Assembly: GCA_016707685.1 (NCBI GenBank)
Contig: JADJHE010000048.1
Coordinates: forward strand, 1-6,809
Length of the DNA: 6,809 nucleotides
Source of the DNA: Bacteroidota bacterium
GTDB lineage: Bacteria > Bacteroidota > Bacteroidia > 2-12-FULL-35-15
Direction of reading: 5' to 3'
This document shows, in pieces, positions 1-6,809 of the stretch. The first letter of the stretch is position 1. Every line of letters begins with the position of its first letter. Both the position numbers and the translations under genes were made by a program. The notes under the pieces were generated by a model that did not search any database, had not been told where the DNA came from, and saw only the letters and a program-made list of their open reading frames with translations.

Positions 1-1
1 A

Positions 2-408
2 TTAGCTCCGAGCAGATTGGAAGTACCGAGTGGCTCCATGATTAAAGTCAATTATTTTGCTGATGGACGAAAACCTGAAATGGAAGTTCGTTTGCAAGAA
101 TTATTTGGGCTGACAGAAACCCCATCTGTAAACGAAGGAAAAAACAAAATTCTACTGCATTTATTATCTCCAGGCTACAAACCCGTTCAGGTAACACAAG
201 ATTTAAAGAGTTTTTGGAGTAAAACCTATTTTGAAGTACGCAAAGATTTACTTTCGCTACCCAAAACACTCCTGGCCCGAAAAACCCTTTAACTGCAGAA
301 GCAGTAAAAGAGGTGCAAAGAAAAGAAAGCCATAAGATTTTCAAACAATCGGGCAACCACCTATCCTTTTCTAAAACCATTCATAAACCAGCTACAATTT
401 TGTACTGA
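2..408 (+). CDS. hrpB: ATP-dependent helicase HrpB, C-terminal end (5' partial, two frameshifts)
   Basis: This is the C-terminal end of the DEAH-box-type helicase HrpB; the helicase core lies outside the window. The frame is open from base 2 and gives LAPSRLEVPSGS, then VRLQELFGL, then LHLLSPGYKPVQVTQDL and FWSKTYFEVRKDL, which are hallmarks of the HrpB C-terminal region. The expected next block, RYPKHSWPENPL, is split over two other frames. RYPKHSWPE begins at 255, implying one extra base or two lost bases (probably a lost CG) near 253-256. NPLTAEAVKEVQRK resumes at about 283-286 after an extra A in the run at 280-284. With both shifts repaired the frame ends at the TGA at 406-408. Read uncorrected, the protein would stop at 290-292. 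The family assignment is firm. The last 25 or so residues after VQRK are not typical and a further indel there is possible. Its cellular role is poorly defined in most bacteria. Confidence 0.88.
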
Positions 409-438
409 ATTAATGCTAATTTTAGCAAAATTTAAAAA

Positions 439-2108
439 ATGTACAATAAACTTTTTTTTTCTATAATATCATTTATATTAATTGCAACTATATCTATTGG
501 ACAACCAATTAAAAAAGGTCCTGAACTTGATAACGATGATGCATACGTATTAAATCGAATTTTAGGTGATGACGAAAATAATTTCTATACCGCTAAACTC
601 AGAACTTACGGATTAGGAACGTCAATTTTAATTGAAAAATATAATAAAAGTAGCCTTAACATAGAATTTACTAAAGAGATTGAATTAGAAAACGATAAAA
701 AAACAAGATTGTTGAATTGAATATTTCAAAACATTTTGTTTTTTCAACCATCTATGAAAAAACAAAAAATGCTATGGAATTGTACTGTAAAACGATTTCA
801 GAAGAAGGTACAATTACATCATCTAAAGTTGAAATCCCAACTAACATTTCGGACCATTATGAATATATTAACTACGAAATATATTACACACCAAACAAAG
901 AACATTTCTTGATAAAAGTAGTGCATAGACCAAATGCACAAACTAAATTTCAAACTGATTTATTCTATATGGATTCTAAAACCATGAAATCTATTTGGAA
1001 AAAAAGCATCAATAGGGCTATTGCTGGTCCAATTATAGAAATGCTAGCAGATTTTGGATTAAAAAAATTTTTAATAGATAATTATGGCAATATATTTTAT
1101 GTAAGTAACTCATTAGAATGGTCAATTACATCTATAAAATTTGATTCAAATATACCATCAGATATTAAACTGCCAATTGAAAATGGAATTAACATTGGAT
1201 TTGGATTATCTGCTAATGGTCGCGTATGGTCAACGGATGCAATAACTGAAGAAGCTGGAAAACCTAAGGCTATTGATTTATATTTGAGTCCTTATAATGA
1301 ATTAATTGTTACTGGTTTTGTAAACAAGCGAATTGAACAAAAGGGCCAAGACAAATATGATGTAGGAATTATAAATTTTATTATTGACCTATCAGATTTT
1401 TCAATAATATTACAAAAAATGCAAATGTTTGACGATACTTTTACAAAAAAAATTGAAGCATTTGGCAGCAGCTCAAAATATTGCAAGTACAGAATTGACC
1501 ACATTATTCAAGTTAAAAAGTCAACCTATATAATAGGCCAGCAATATAATATAACAAAAGGAGGAATTGAAAGCCAACAAGATATAAATGGTTCTCCAAC
1601 TTACAATAACAATAAAACACCTCGCAATAATTTATGGTCAGTACAATACAAAGATATTATTCTAGCAAAAATAAATTACAAAGGAGAATTCGAATGGATT
1701 AAAAACATTCCTTTAAGAAATGGACTTACTATTACTAGCCCCTCGATATTCGAACAATATATTTGTGTAAATGATGAAAATTCTATCCAATTCCTTTACA
1801 ATGAAGACAGCAGAAATGCAGAAATGCGGAAAGATTCAACGTCAAAACCTGAAGATCTAAAATATGTCTCCAAAAATTTAAAAGGAAGTAATTTTGTCAT
1901 GACCAGTTTTAATTTAGATAATAACAGCTTCAAACATCAAATTATTTTTGAAAATGACAATTTTTGCTACAGCCCATTAAAAGAAATAAATTATAACTTT
2001 ATGCCGTCTTCAAAAAATGAAAATTTTGTAAGAGAAAAGAATAACAACATTATTTTTTACACTAAAAAAAATAACAAATCACAAATAGTCGAATTAGAAA
2101 CCAATTAA
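439..2108 (+). CDS. Secreted protein of unknown function, beta-propeller-like (one frameshift)
   Basis: I do not recognise a named family. The ATG at 439 opens a clear signal peptide (lysine at residue 4, then a long hydrophobic stretch ending ATISIGQ), so the product is probably exported with cleavage next to the GQ. The first frame stops at 718-720, but the protein continues in the next frame from the A-run at 697-703. Adding one A gives NDKKNKIVELNISKHFVF, followed by about 460 uninterrupted codons to the TAA at 2106-2108. Total length is about 556 residues. The body has repeated short hydrophobic strands separated by polar turns, and a segment DIILAKINYKGEFEWIKNIP near 1650-1710 that resembles blades of secreted Bacteroidota beta-propeller proteins; that structural reading is an inference. 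Some stretches have only about 22-25 percent GC by eye, clearly below the peptidase genes downstream. The next gene begins 12 bases after its stop, so co-transcription is possible. Confidence 0.72.
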
Positions 2109-2120
2109 ATAAACTTATTA

Positions 2121-3481
2121 ATGAAAATTAAAAACATTTTACTTTCTTCTGTCCTTTTAGGAAGTAGTTTGGTTATTGCACAAACCCCTGCAAAAACAAC
2201 CAAAACTGCTGCACCTGTAAAAACAGCACCTACTGGCAGCATCAAATTTATTGAATACGATTTGCCAAATGGTTTACACGTGATTCTACACGAAGATCAC
2301 TCTACACCGATTGTTGCTGTTACTGTGTTATACCATGTTGGATCCAAAAATGAAGATCCAAAACGTACCGGATTTGCTCACTTTTTCGAACATCTAATGT
2401 TTGAAGGATCAGAAAATATTGGTCGTGGCGAATACATGAAATTAATCCAAAATGCAGGTGGGCAATTAAATGCAAATACCTCATTCGACAGAACGTTTTA
2501 TTACGAAGTAATCCCAAGTAACCAACTTGAATTAGGATTATGGATGGAAGCAGAACGTATGTTGCATTCTAAAATAGACTCAGTAGGAGTTGAAACACAA
2601 CGTAAAGTTGTGAAAGAAGAATTAAAACAACGTAATGAAAATACACCTTATGGTTCTTTAAATGAAGCATTTGGTCATGCTTATACAGTTCACCCTTACC
2701 GTTGGACACCGGGTGGTTCTCCTGAATACATCAACAAAGCAGCTATCAGCGAATTTATTGATTTCTACAAAACATTCTATGTTCCAAACAATGCAACATT
2801 ATCCATTGCTGGCGACATTAATGTAGAAGAAACAAAAAAGATGATTGCTAAATATTATGGTTCTATTCCAAAAGGAACAAAAGCAATTCCTCGTCCAACA
2901 GAAGTGGAGCCTGTAAAAACAGCTGAAGTACGTGATACGGTTTTAGACAACATTCAATTACCTGCTGTAATTATGGCGTACCACATTCCTGCACAAGGAA
3001 CGCCTGATTACTATGCAGTAAACATGTTGAGTACTTTGTTATCTCAAGGAAAAAGCTCACGTATGCAAAAGTCTATTGTTGACAAACAACAAAAAGCATT
3101 ATTTGCAGGTGCATTTGCATTGCCATCGGAAGATCCAGGTTTGGCTTTAATGTTTGGTATCACCAACATGGGTGTATCGCCAACCGATTTGGAAAATGCA
3201 ATGAACGAAGAATTTGAAAAAGTAAAAAAAGAATTAATTTCTGAAGAAGAATTTCAAAATTAAAAAACCAAGTGGAAAATGATTTTGTAAATGCAAATAC
3301 AAAAATGGCTGGTATTGCTGAAAATTTAGCAAACTACCAAGTGTATTTCAAAGATGCGAATTTGATTAATACAGAAATCACACGTTTTATGAAAGTAACT
3401 CGTGAAGATTTACAAAAAGCAGCTCAAAAATATCTTACAAAAGAAAACAGAGTGGTATTGTATTACTTGCCAAAACAATAA
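2121..3481 (+). CDS. Exported zinc metallopeptidase, family M16 (catalytic subunit; one frameshift)
   Basis: This is a peptidase of the M16 (insulinase/pitrilysin/processing-peptidase) family, about 453 residues when repaired. Residues 1-20 form a signal peptide ending VIA before Q21, followed by a Thr/Lys/Ala/Pro linker to about residue 39. The N-terminal M16 domain starts at YDLPNGLHVILHEDH. The inverted zinc motif HFFEH is at residues 87-91, with E90 the expected general base, and the third ligand is probably E167 in VVKEELKQRNENTPYG. The second M16 domain follows from about residue 270 and includes LLSQGKSSRMQKSIVDKQQ. The frame breaks at 3256-3259: one missing A turns FQKLKNQVENDF into a premature stop, and the protein resumes at 3272 to the TAA at 3479-3481. 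The start has no Shine-Dalgarno, which is normal in this phylum. It probably acts in the periplasm or at the surface, together with the inactive homologue that follows 47 bases later. Confidence 0.93.
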
Positions 3482-3528
3482 ATACAATAAAGAGTAAGAT
3501 CATTAACCAAATCAAAAGAAATTCAAAA

Positions 3529-5633
3529 ATGAAAAAAATAATATTCTCCATAGCAAGTGTTTTAGTTGCAACAGTACTGTTTGCACAACCAAAACCAGCA
3601 GCTACAAAAACAACTGCTCCTGTAAAACTTGACAGAAGTAAACGTCCAACACCAGCTCCTGCACCAGCCATTAAAATGGGTGAAATGCAATCCTTTGAAT
3701 TACCAAATGGATTAAAAGTATTTGTGGTTGAAAATCACAAAACACCTACCGTGGCTTATTCAATTGTATTGAACATACAACCAGCAATGGAAGGTGATGC
3801 AGTAGGAACAGCTGATATTACTAGCCAGTTGCTTACTAGCGGAACAAAAACACGTACCAAAGACCAATTGGATAACGACATCGATTTTATTGGTGCTACT
3901 TTATCAGCATCGCCAACAAGTATTTATGCTGCTTCTTTAAAAAAGCAACAAGGTAAATTGTTAGAATTGATGAGTGATGTGATTATGAATGCTGATTTCA
4001 AACAAGAGGAATTAGAAAAAATAAAAACACAAACGTTATCTGGTTTAGCTACTCAAAAAGATGATCCAGATGCAATTTCAAACAACGTTAAATCGGTTTT
4101 GAATTTTGGTAAAAACCATCCGTATGGTGAAATGACGACTGAAGAGAGTGTAAGTAAAATTACACTTGATAAATGTAACAATTACTACAAAACATTCTTC
4201 CGTCCGAATGTGGCTTATTTAGCAGTTGTAGGAGATGTAACATTAGCAGAAGTAAAACCATTGATTGAAAAATATTTTGCTGCATGGCAAAAAGCAGAAG
4301 TGCCTACACAAAACTATACAATGCCCGTAGCACCAGCAAAAACACGTGTTGCTATTGTAAACAAAGCAGGTGCTGTTCAGTCGGTAATTAATGTAACCTA
4401 CCCAGTTGATTTGAAACCAAACAACGAAGATGTAATCAAAGCAAAGTGTTAAACACTATTTTAGGTGCTGGTTTCTCTTCTCGTTTATTCATGAATTTAC
4501 GTGAGAAACATGGTTATACCTACGGTTCTTATTCAGCATTAAATAACGATATGTTGGTTTCTGAATTTAGTGCTTATGCAAAAGTGCGCACTGCTGTTAC
4601 TGATAGTTCTGTTACAGAAATCATGTATGAGTTGAATCGTATTGTAAAGAAAAGTACCACAAGATGAATTGGATGGTATCAAAATTTCTTGACAGGAAGT
4701 TTTGCAATTTCATTAGAAGATCCTGAAACAGTGGCAAAATTTGCAATCAACATCGATCGTTATAAATTACCGAAAGATTATTACGCAAACTATTTGAAAA
4801 ATTTAGCTGCTGTAACAGTGGATGATATTTATGCAATGGCTCAAAAATACATCCGTCCAGAGAATGCAACTATTTTAATTGTAGGTGATAGAAACGAAAT
4901 TGCTCCTAAATTGGATAAATTCAGTGCAACAAAAACAATTGAATTTTATGACAATTATGGAAATGTTCCTACAAAATTAAAAGCAGCTCCAGCTGGTGTA
5001 ACACCAAAAACTGTAATTGATGCGTATGTAAAAGCAATTGGTGGCGAAAAAGCATTGAATGGAATAAAAGATATTGCAATCTCTCGTAATGCAGATACAC
5101 AATATGGAAAAATTAACATGACCACTCAACAAAAAGCACCAAACAAATATTTGATGAATGAAAATGGGACCAATGACCGTTCAGAAAATGGTGTACGATG
5201 GTGCAAAAGCAAAATCAAGTGGAATGCAAGGTAAAAAGGATATTACTTGGAAGAGTTGGATGAATTAAAAGAAGAAGCAGTAATTAATCAAGAAATGCAG
5301 TACGAAAAATTAGGTTATAAATTAGCGATTAAAGGTGTTGAGCCAATTAATGGTAGTGATGCTTACGCAGTTGAATTAACTGACCCTCGTGGCAAAAAAA
5401 GCACAGAGTGGTTCGATGTTGCAAGCGGTTACAAAGTGCGTTCTGTAAAAACATCAAAAACGGAACAAGGTGAAGTAACAACTCAAACCGATTCTTCTGA
5501 TTACAAAGATTACAACGGAGTAAAATTTCCTGCAACAATTAATGCAAACTTTGGTCCTATGCCAGTGAAAATGGTATTGGAATCAGTAAACATTAATAAA
5601 GGAATTAAAGATTCTGAATTTTCAGTAGAATAA
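3529..5633 (+). CDS. Exported inactive M16 peptidase homologue with C-terminal LolA-like domain (several frameshifts)
   Basis: The repaired product is about 701 residues. A signal peptide (residues 1-19, ending LFA before Q20) is followed by a Lys/Pro/Ala/Thr linker. The M16 fold begins at FELPNGLKVFVVENH, but the zinc motif is replaced by DITSQ at residues 96-100, so no zinc site is expected. The second M16 domain keeps GAGFSSRLFMNLREKHGYTYG (positions 4470-4530), the region holding the Arg/Tyr substrate-binding residues of non-catalytic M16 subunits. From about residue 490 (near 5001) to the end lies a domain like LolA-type lipoprotein-sorting proteins: TVIDAYVKAIGGEKAL, QKMVYDGAKAKSSGMQGKK, YEKLGYKLAIKGVE, KKSTEWFDVASGYKV and YKDYNGVKFPATI. 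Frame changes occur near 4443-4445 (lost A), 4650, 4681-4684 (lost A), 5154-5160 and 5247 (lost T); homologous sequence continues across each. It probably pairs with the active peptidase upstream. Confidence 0.9.
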
Positions 5634-5654
5634 AAGTTGAACACACATCAATAA

Positions 5655-5686
5655 AAATCCCTTTCCAAATTTGGAAAGGATTTTTT
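5655..5686. terminator. Rho-independent terminator, probably bidirectional
   Basis: A perfect 20-base palindrome at 5660-5679 (left arm CCTTTCCAAA, right arm TTTGGAAAGG) is followed by a T-run at 5681-5686. It lies 26 bases after the stop of the M16 homologue. On the minus strand the same hairpin is followed by ATTTTTATT, so it could also end the convergent minus-strand gene, whose stop is at 5689. The flanking AAAAATCC and GGATTTTTT extend the stem, with one bulged C. Confidence 0.85.
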
Positions 5687-5688
5687 AT

Positions 5689-5972
5689 TTATTCTTTATA
5701 GGCTATGTTTTCAGGAAGGTACATTCCTGCTTTGTAGAGCAAATTTTTTTGATACATTTTATAAGTAGTTGCTTCCGACTCATCTTTCAAATTCTTTTTA
5801 TTTTTATCAGGAGTTAAAGTAATAAAATCATTCTCCACTTTCCATGTTCCTTTATAAGTGTTTTTATTTTTATGCCCGTGGTTATTACCAACCATCACCA
5901 ATACATAGGTATGATCTTCTTTAATTTTTAATTTGGAGATGCAACATTCACTTGCGCGAAACAGGTAGTATC
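5689..5972 (-). CDS. Small lipocalin-like beta-strand protein, 5' end missing or frameshifted
   Basis: The minus strand is open from just below a TGA at 5971-5973 down to the TAA at 5689-5691, about 93 codons. It begins YYLFRASECCISKLKIKEDHTYVLVM and continues with NTYKGTWKVENDFITLTPD, then ATTYKMYQKNLLYKAGMYLPE. The alternating strands and the GTWKVENDFITLTPD pattern resemble small lipocalin-like or NlpE-like Bacteroidota proteins, but I cannot name a family. There is no credible start codon and no signal peptide in this frame. The first TTG, at 5901, cuts into a strand, so the true N-terminus is probably upstream and lost or out of frame. The sequence just upstream is the broken end of the SDR gene, so this may be the remnant of a gene whose front was deleted, or of an assembly join. 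It converges on the M16 homologue across the shared terminator. Confidence 0.5.
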
Positions 5973-6019
5973 ACCTTATAAGCCAACAAAATTGGATTCA
6001 AATTGAATGCGAAACCTCG

Positions 6020-6572
6020 GATTGGACCTGGACAAAGTGTTTCGTAATCGTCACTCCTTTATCACGCACCTCATTATCCACCGCTTCTGAAAAATTTAAT
6101 ACATATGCTTTAGTAGCAAAATAAACCGCCATAACTAGTTCCGGCGCTGAAATGTGCCACGTGGCGCTACATTCGATATTGCTTCCCGCTTTTACGTTTC
6201 ACCTCTCTTTTTAAATACAACTTAGTGAATTGTATTAAGTAGTAATGTTCATGATTATCATTTGTTCTCCTTCCTTTTCCAGTCTGCATCTAAACATTCC
6301 AATCGTAAAACCGGCATTGTTTATTAAATAATCAATTGAATTCCTGCTTTTTGTGTTCATCAAACACTTCTTAAGCTACATTATTAAGATAAATCTTTCC
6401 CAATAGTACTAAAGCTTGAAAAACAGAATTGTTTCTCTAATTCATTTTTTAATTCATCTAATTTGCTTTTATTCCTTGCAACTAAAACTAAATTACCTCC
6501 TTTTGAAGCATGGATTTTTGCAAGCTCTAAGCCTATTCCATTGGATGCTCCTGTTATTAATGCTGTTGTCAT
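6020..6572 (-). pseudogene. Short-chain dehydrogenase/reductase (SDR), truncated and frameshifted
   Basis: The start codon is at 6572-6570, and the protein opens MTTALITGASNGIGLELAKI. TGASNGIG (residues 7-14) is the TGxxxGIG dinucleotide-binding motif, followed by the GNLVLVARNKSKLDEL strand and helix. Further SDR landmarks lie in other frames in the right order: STIGKDLS (to about 6384), YLINNAGF with NNAG at 6321-6310, IQFTKLYLKREVKRKSGK (from 6235), Y-FAT-K of the active site (Tyr codon 6123-6121, Lys codon 6111-6109), AYVLNFSEAVDNEVRDKGVTIT, and CPGP at 6034-6023. At least four net frame changes are needed, more than in any other gene here. CPGP lies about 183 codons from the start, whereas SDRs of this type usually run to about 260 residues, so roughly 75 C-terminal codons are absent. 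The enzyme class (NAD(P)-dependent oxidoreductase) is firm; the substrate is unknown. It diverges from the MerR-type gene, its likely regulator. Confidence 0.82.
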
Positions 6573-6598
6573 TTTATCTTTTTTTATTATTTATTTTA

Positions 6599-6629
6599 CA
6601 AAAGTAGGTCAAATGCACACAACCTACAA
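6599..6629 (-). promoter_or_regulatory. Bacteroidota-type promoter of the SDR gene
   Basis: Reading the minus strand, TTG at 6629-6627 is followed after exactly 20 bases by TACTTTTG at 6606-6599. This matches the -33 TTG/TTTG and -7 TAnnTTTG elements known for the Bacteroidota primary sigma factor. The SDR ATG lies 26 bases downstream of the -7 box, leaving a short AT-rich leader. Confidence 0.75.
6604..6627. promoter_or_regulatory. Inverted repeat in the SDR promoter spacer, candidate MerR operator
   Basis: GTAGGT (6604-6609) and ACCTAC (6622-6627) are perfect inverted 6-base arms separated by 12 bases. The dyad sits between the -33 and -7 elements of the SDR promoter and touches both. That is the position at which MerR-family activators bind and realign an over-long spacer. 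The divergent MerR-type gene makes it the likely operator. This is inferred from position and symmetry only. Confidence 0.55.
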
Positions 6630-6632
6630 CAT

Positions 6633-6646
6633 TAGAGTATACTCTA
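6633..6646. promoter_or_regulatory. Perfect 14-base palindrome between divergent promoters
   Basis: TAGAGTATACTCTA is self-complementary. It lies three bases from the -33 TTG of the SDR promoter on one side and three bases from the -33 TTG of the MerR promoter on the other, so it is centred between them. A dimeric regulator bound here could act on both promoters. Its GAGT-NN-ACTC core resembles what I recall of operators of NmlR/AdhR-type MerR proteins; that comparison is from memory. Confidence 0.55.
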
Positions 6647-6649
6647 TAC

Positions 6650-6680
6650 TTGTATTTTATTTTTCAACACCTTATATTTG
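6650..6680 (+). promoter_or_regulatory. Bacteroidota-type promoter of the MerR gene
   Basis: TTG at 6650-6652 is followed after 20 bases by TATATTTG at 6673-6680, a full match to TAnnTTTG. Only four bases separate the -7 box from the ATG at 6685, so transcription would begin at or within a few bases of the start codon, suggesting a leaderless or nearly leaderless mRNA. Confidence 0.75.
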
Positions 6681-6684
6681 TACC

Positions 6685-6809
6685 ATGTTAATAAACGAAT
6701 TATCCAAACAAACAGGCATTTCAGCCCATACCATTCGATTTTACGAAAAGTAAGGATTGATAAAGGAAACTTATAAAGAGGGTGTAACTATAACAAATAT
6801 TTTCATTAC
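6685..6809 (+). CDS. MerR-family transcriptional regulator, N-terminal part (3' partial, broken frame)
   Basis: The ATG at 6685 begins MLINELSKQTGISAHTIRFY, then EK: the helix-turn-helix of MerR-family DNA-binding proteins, in which the IR(F/Y)YE motif is almost invariant. After EK the frame has TAA at 6751-6753, where the family normally has a Tyr or similar residue before GLI. TAT to TAA by one substitution would explain it. GLIKETYKEGV follows in the same frame, and YNKYFHY near the window edge fits the next family block in another frame, so an indel near 6786-6790 is likely. The effector-binding C-terminus is outside the window. It is divergent from the SDR gene and probably controls it. 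The start is supported by the promoter directly upstream and by family alignment at residue 1; the upstream in-frame extension to 6463 runs antisense to the SDR gene and is not credible. Confidence 0.85.

Noticed and set aside
48..380. Open frame on the minus strand opposite the helicase gene
   Set aside because: It is antisense to clear HrpB sequence, and its translation has no family-like features.
391..433. Small inverted repeats (TACAA-TT-TTGTA; AATTTT-AGC-AAAATT) and a partial -7-like CAATTTTG before the gene at 439
   Set aside because: The arms are short and A/T only, expected by chance at this composition. The -7 match is incomplete and has no TTG at the right distance.
694..722. Possible programmed frameshift at the A7 run in the gene at 439-2108
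   Set aside because: Similar breaks occur in nearly every gene of the window, including ones with no slippery site, so a sequencing error is more likely than recoding.
3435..3671. Minus-strand open frame with hydrophobic stretches
   Set aside because: It is the reverse of the signal peptide and Ala/Pro/Lys linker of the second M16 gene, which explains both its length and its hydrophobicity.
6416..6684. Plus-strand hydrophobic open frames upstream of the MerR start
   Set aside because: They are antisense to the SDR nucleotide-binding domain and run through the divergent promoters; the MerR protein aligns from the ATG at 6685.
1..6809. CRISPR arrays, tRNA or rRNA genes, insertion sequences, riboswitches
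   Set aside because: I saw no repeated spaced units, tRNA-like cloverleaf, transposase sequence or terminal repeats. Coding sequence and short regulatory gaps account for nearly all of the window.

Overview
The window looks like chromosomal DNA of a low-GC Bacteroidota (Bacteroidetes) bacterium. Supporting signs are the AT-rich composition, the lack of Shine-Dalgarno sequences before clear starts, two promoters of the Bacteroidota type (TTG, 20 bases, TAnnTTTG), signal peptides ending in AQ or GQ, and a pair of secreted M16 peptidase-family genes of a kind common in this phylum. Genus cannot be read from the sequence.

Layout, left to right. (1) 2-408, plus: the 3' end of an ATP-dependent helicase HrpB gene. 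(2) 439-2108, plus: a secreted protein of unknown function, very AT-rich. (3) 2121-3481, plus: an exported zinc peptidase of family M16 with an intact HxxEH site. (4) 3529-5633, plus: an exported M16 homologue that has lost the zinc site and carries a C-terminal LolA/lipoprotein-sorting-like domain. (5) 5655-5686: a hairpin terminator that can serve both strands. (6) 5689-about 5972, minus: the 3' part of a small beta-strand-rich, lipocalin-like protein. (7) about 6020-6572, minus: a short-chain dehydrogenase/reductase (SDR) gene, frameshifted many times and cut off just after its CPGP motif. (8) 6573-6684: a compact divergent promoter region with two dyad elements. (9) 6685-6809, plus: the start of a MerR-family regulator that runs off the window.

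Functionally, genes 3 and 4 probably form a two-subunit periplasmic or surface M16 protease: one subunit supplies catalysis and the other supplies substrate binding through its R/Y region. The MerR gene and the SDR gene are divergent and very likely form a regulator-target pair. One dyad lies exactly in the spacer of the SDR promoter, where MerR proteins usually bind. A second, perfect 14-base palindrome lies midway between the two promoters.

Almost every gene is interrupted by one or more single-base frame changes, most of them a lost A or T in a short run, while the protein on both sides stays well conserved. This is the pattern of an uncorrected long-read assembly rather than of real gene decay, so the broken genes are described here as reconstructed. 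The SDR/lipocalin junction near 5970-6020 is different: about 75 codons are missing there, which indels alone cannot explain. I found no clearly novel defence or mobile system, CRISPR array, tRNA or rRNA.
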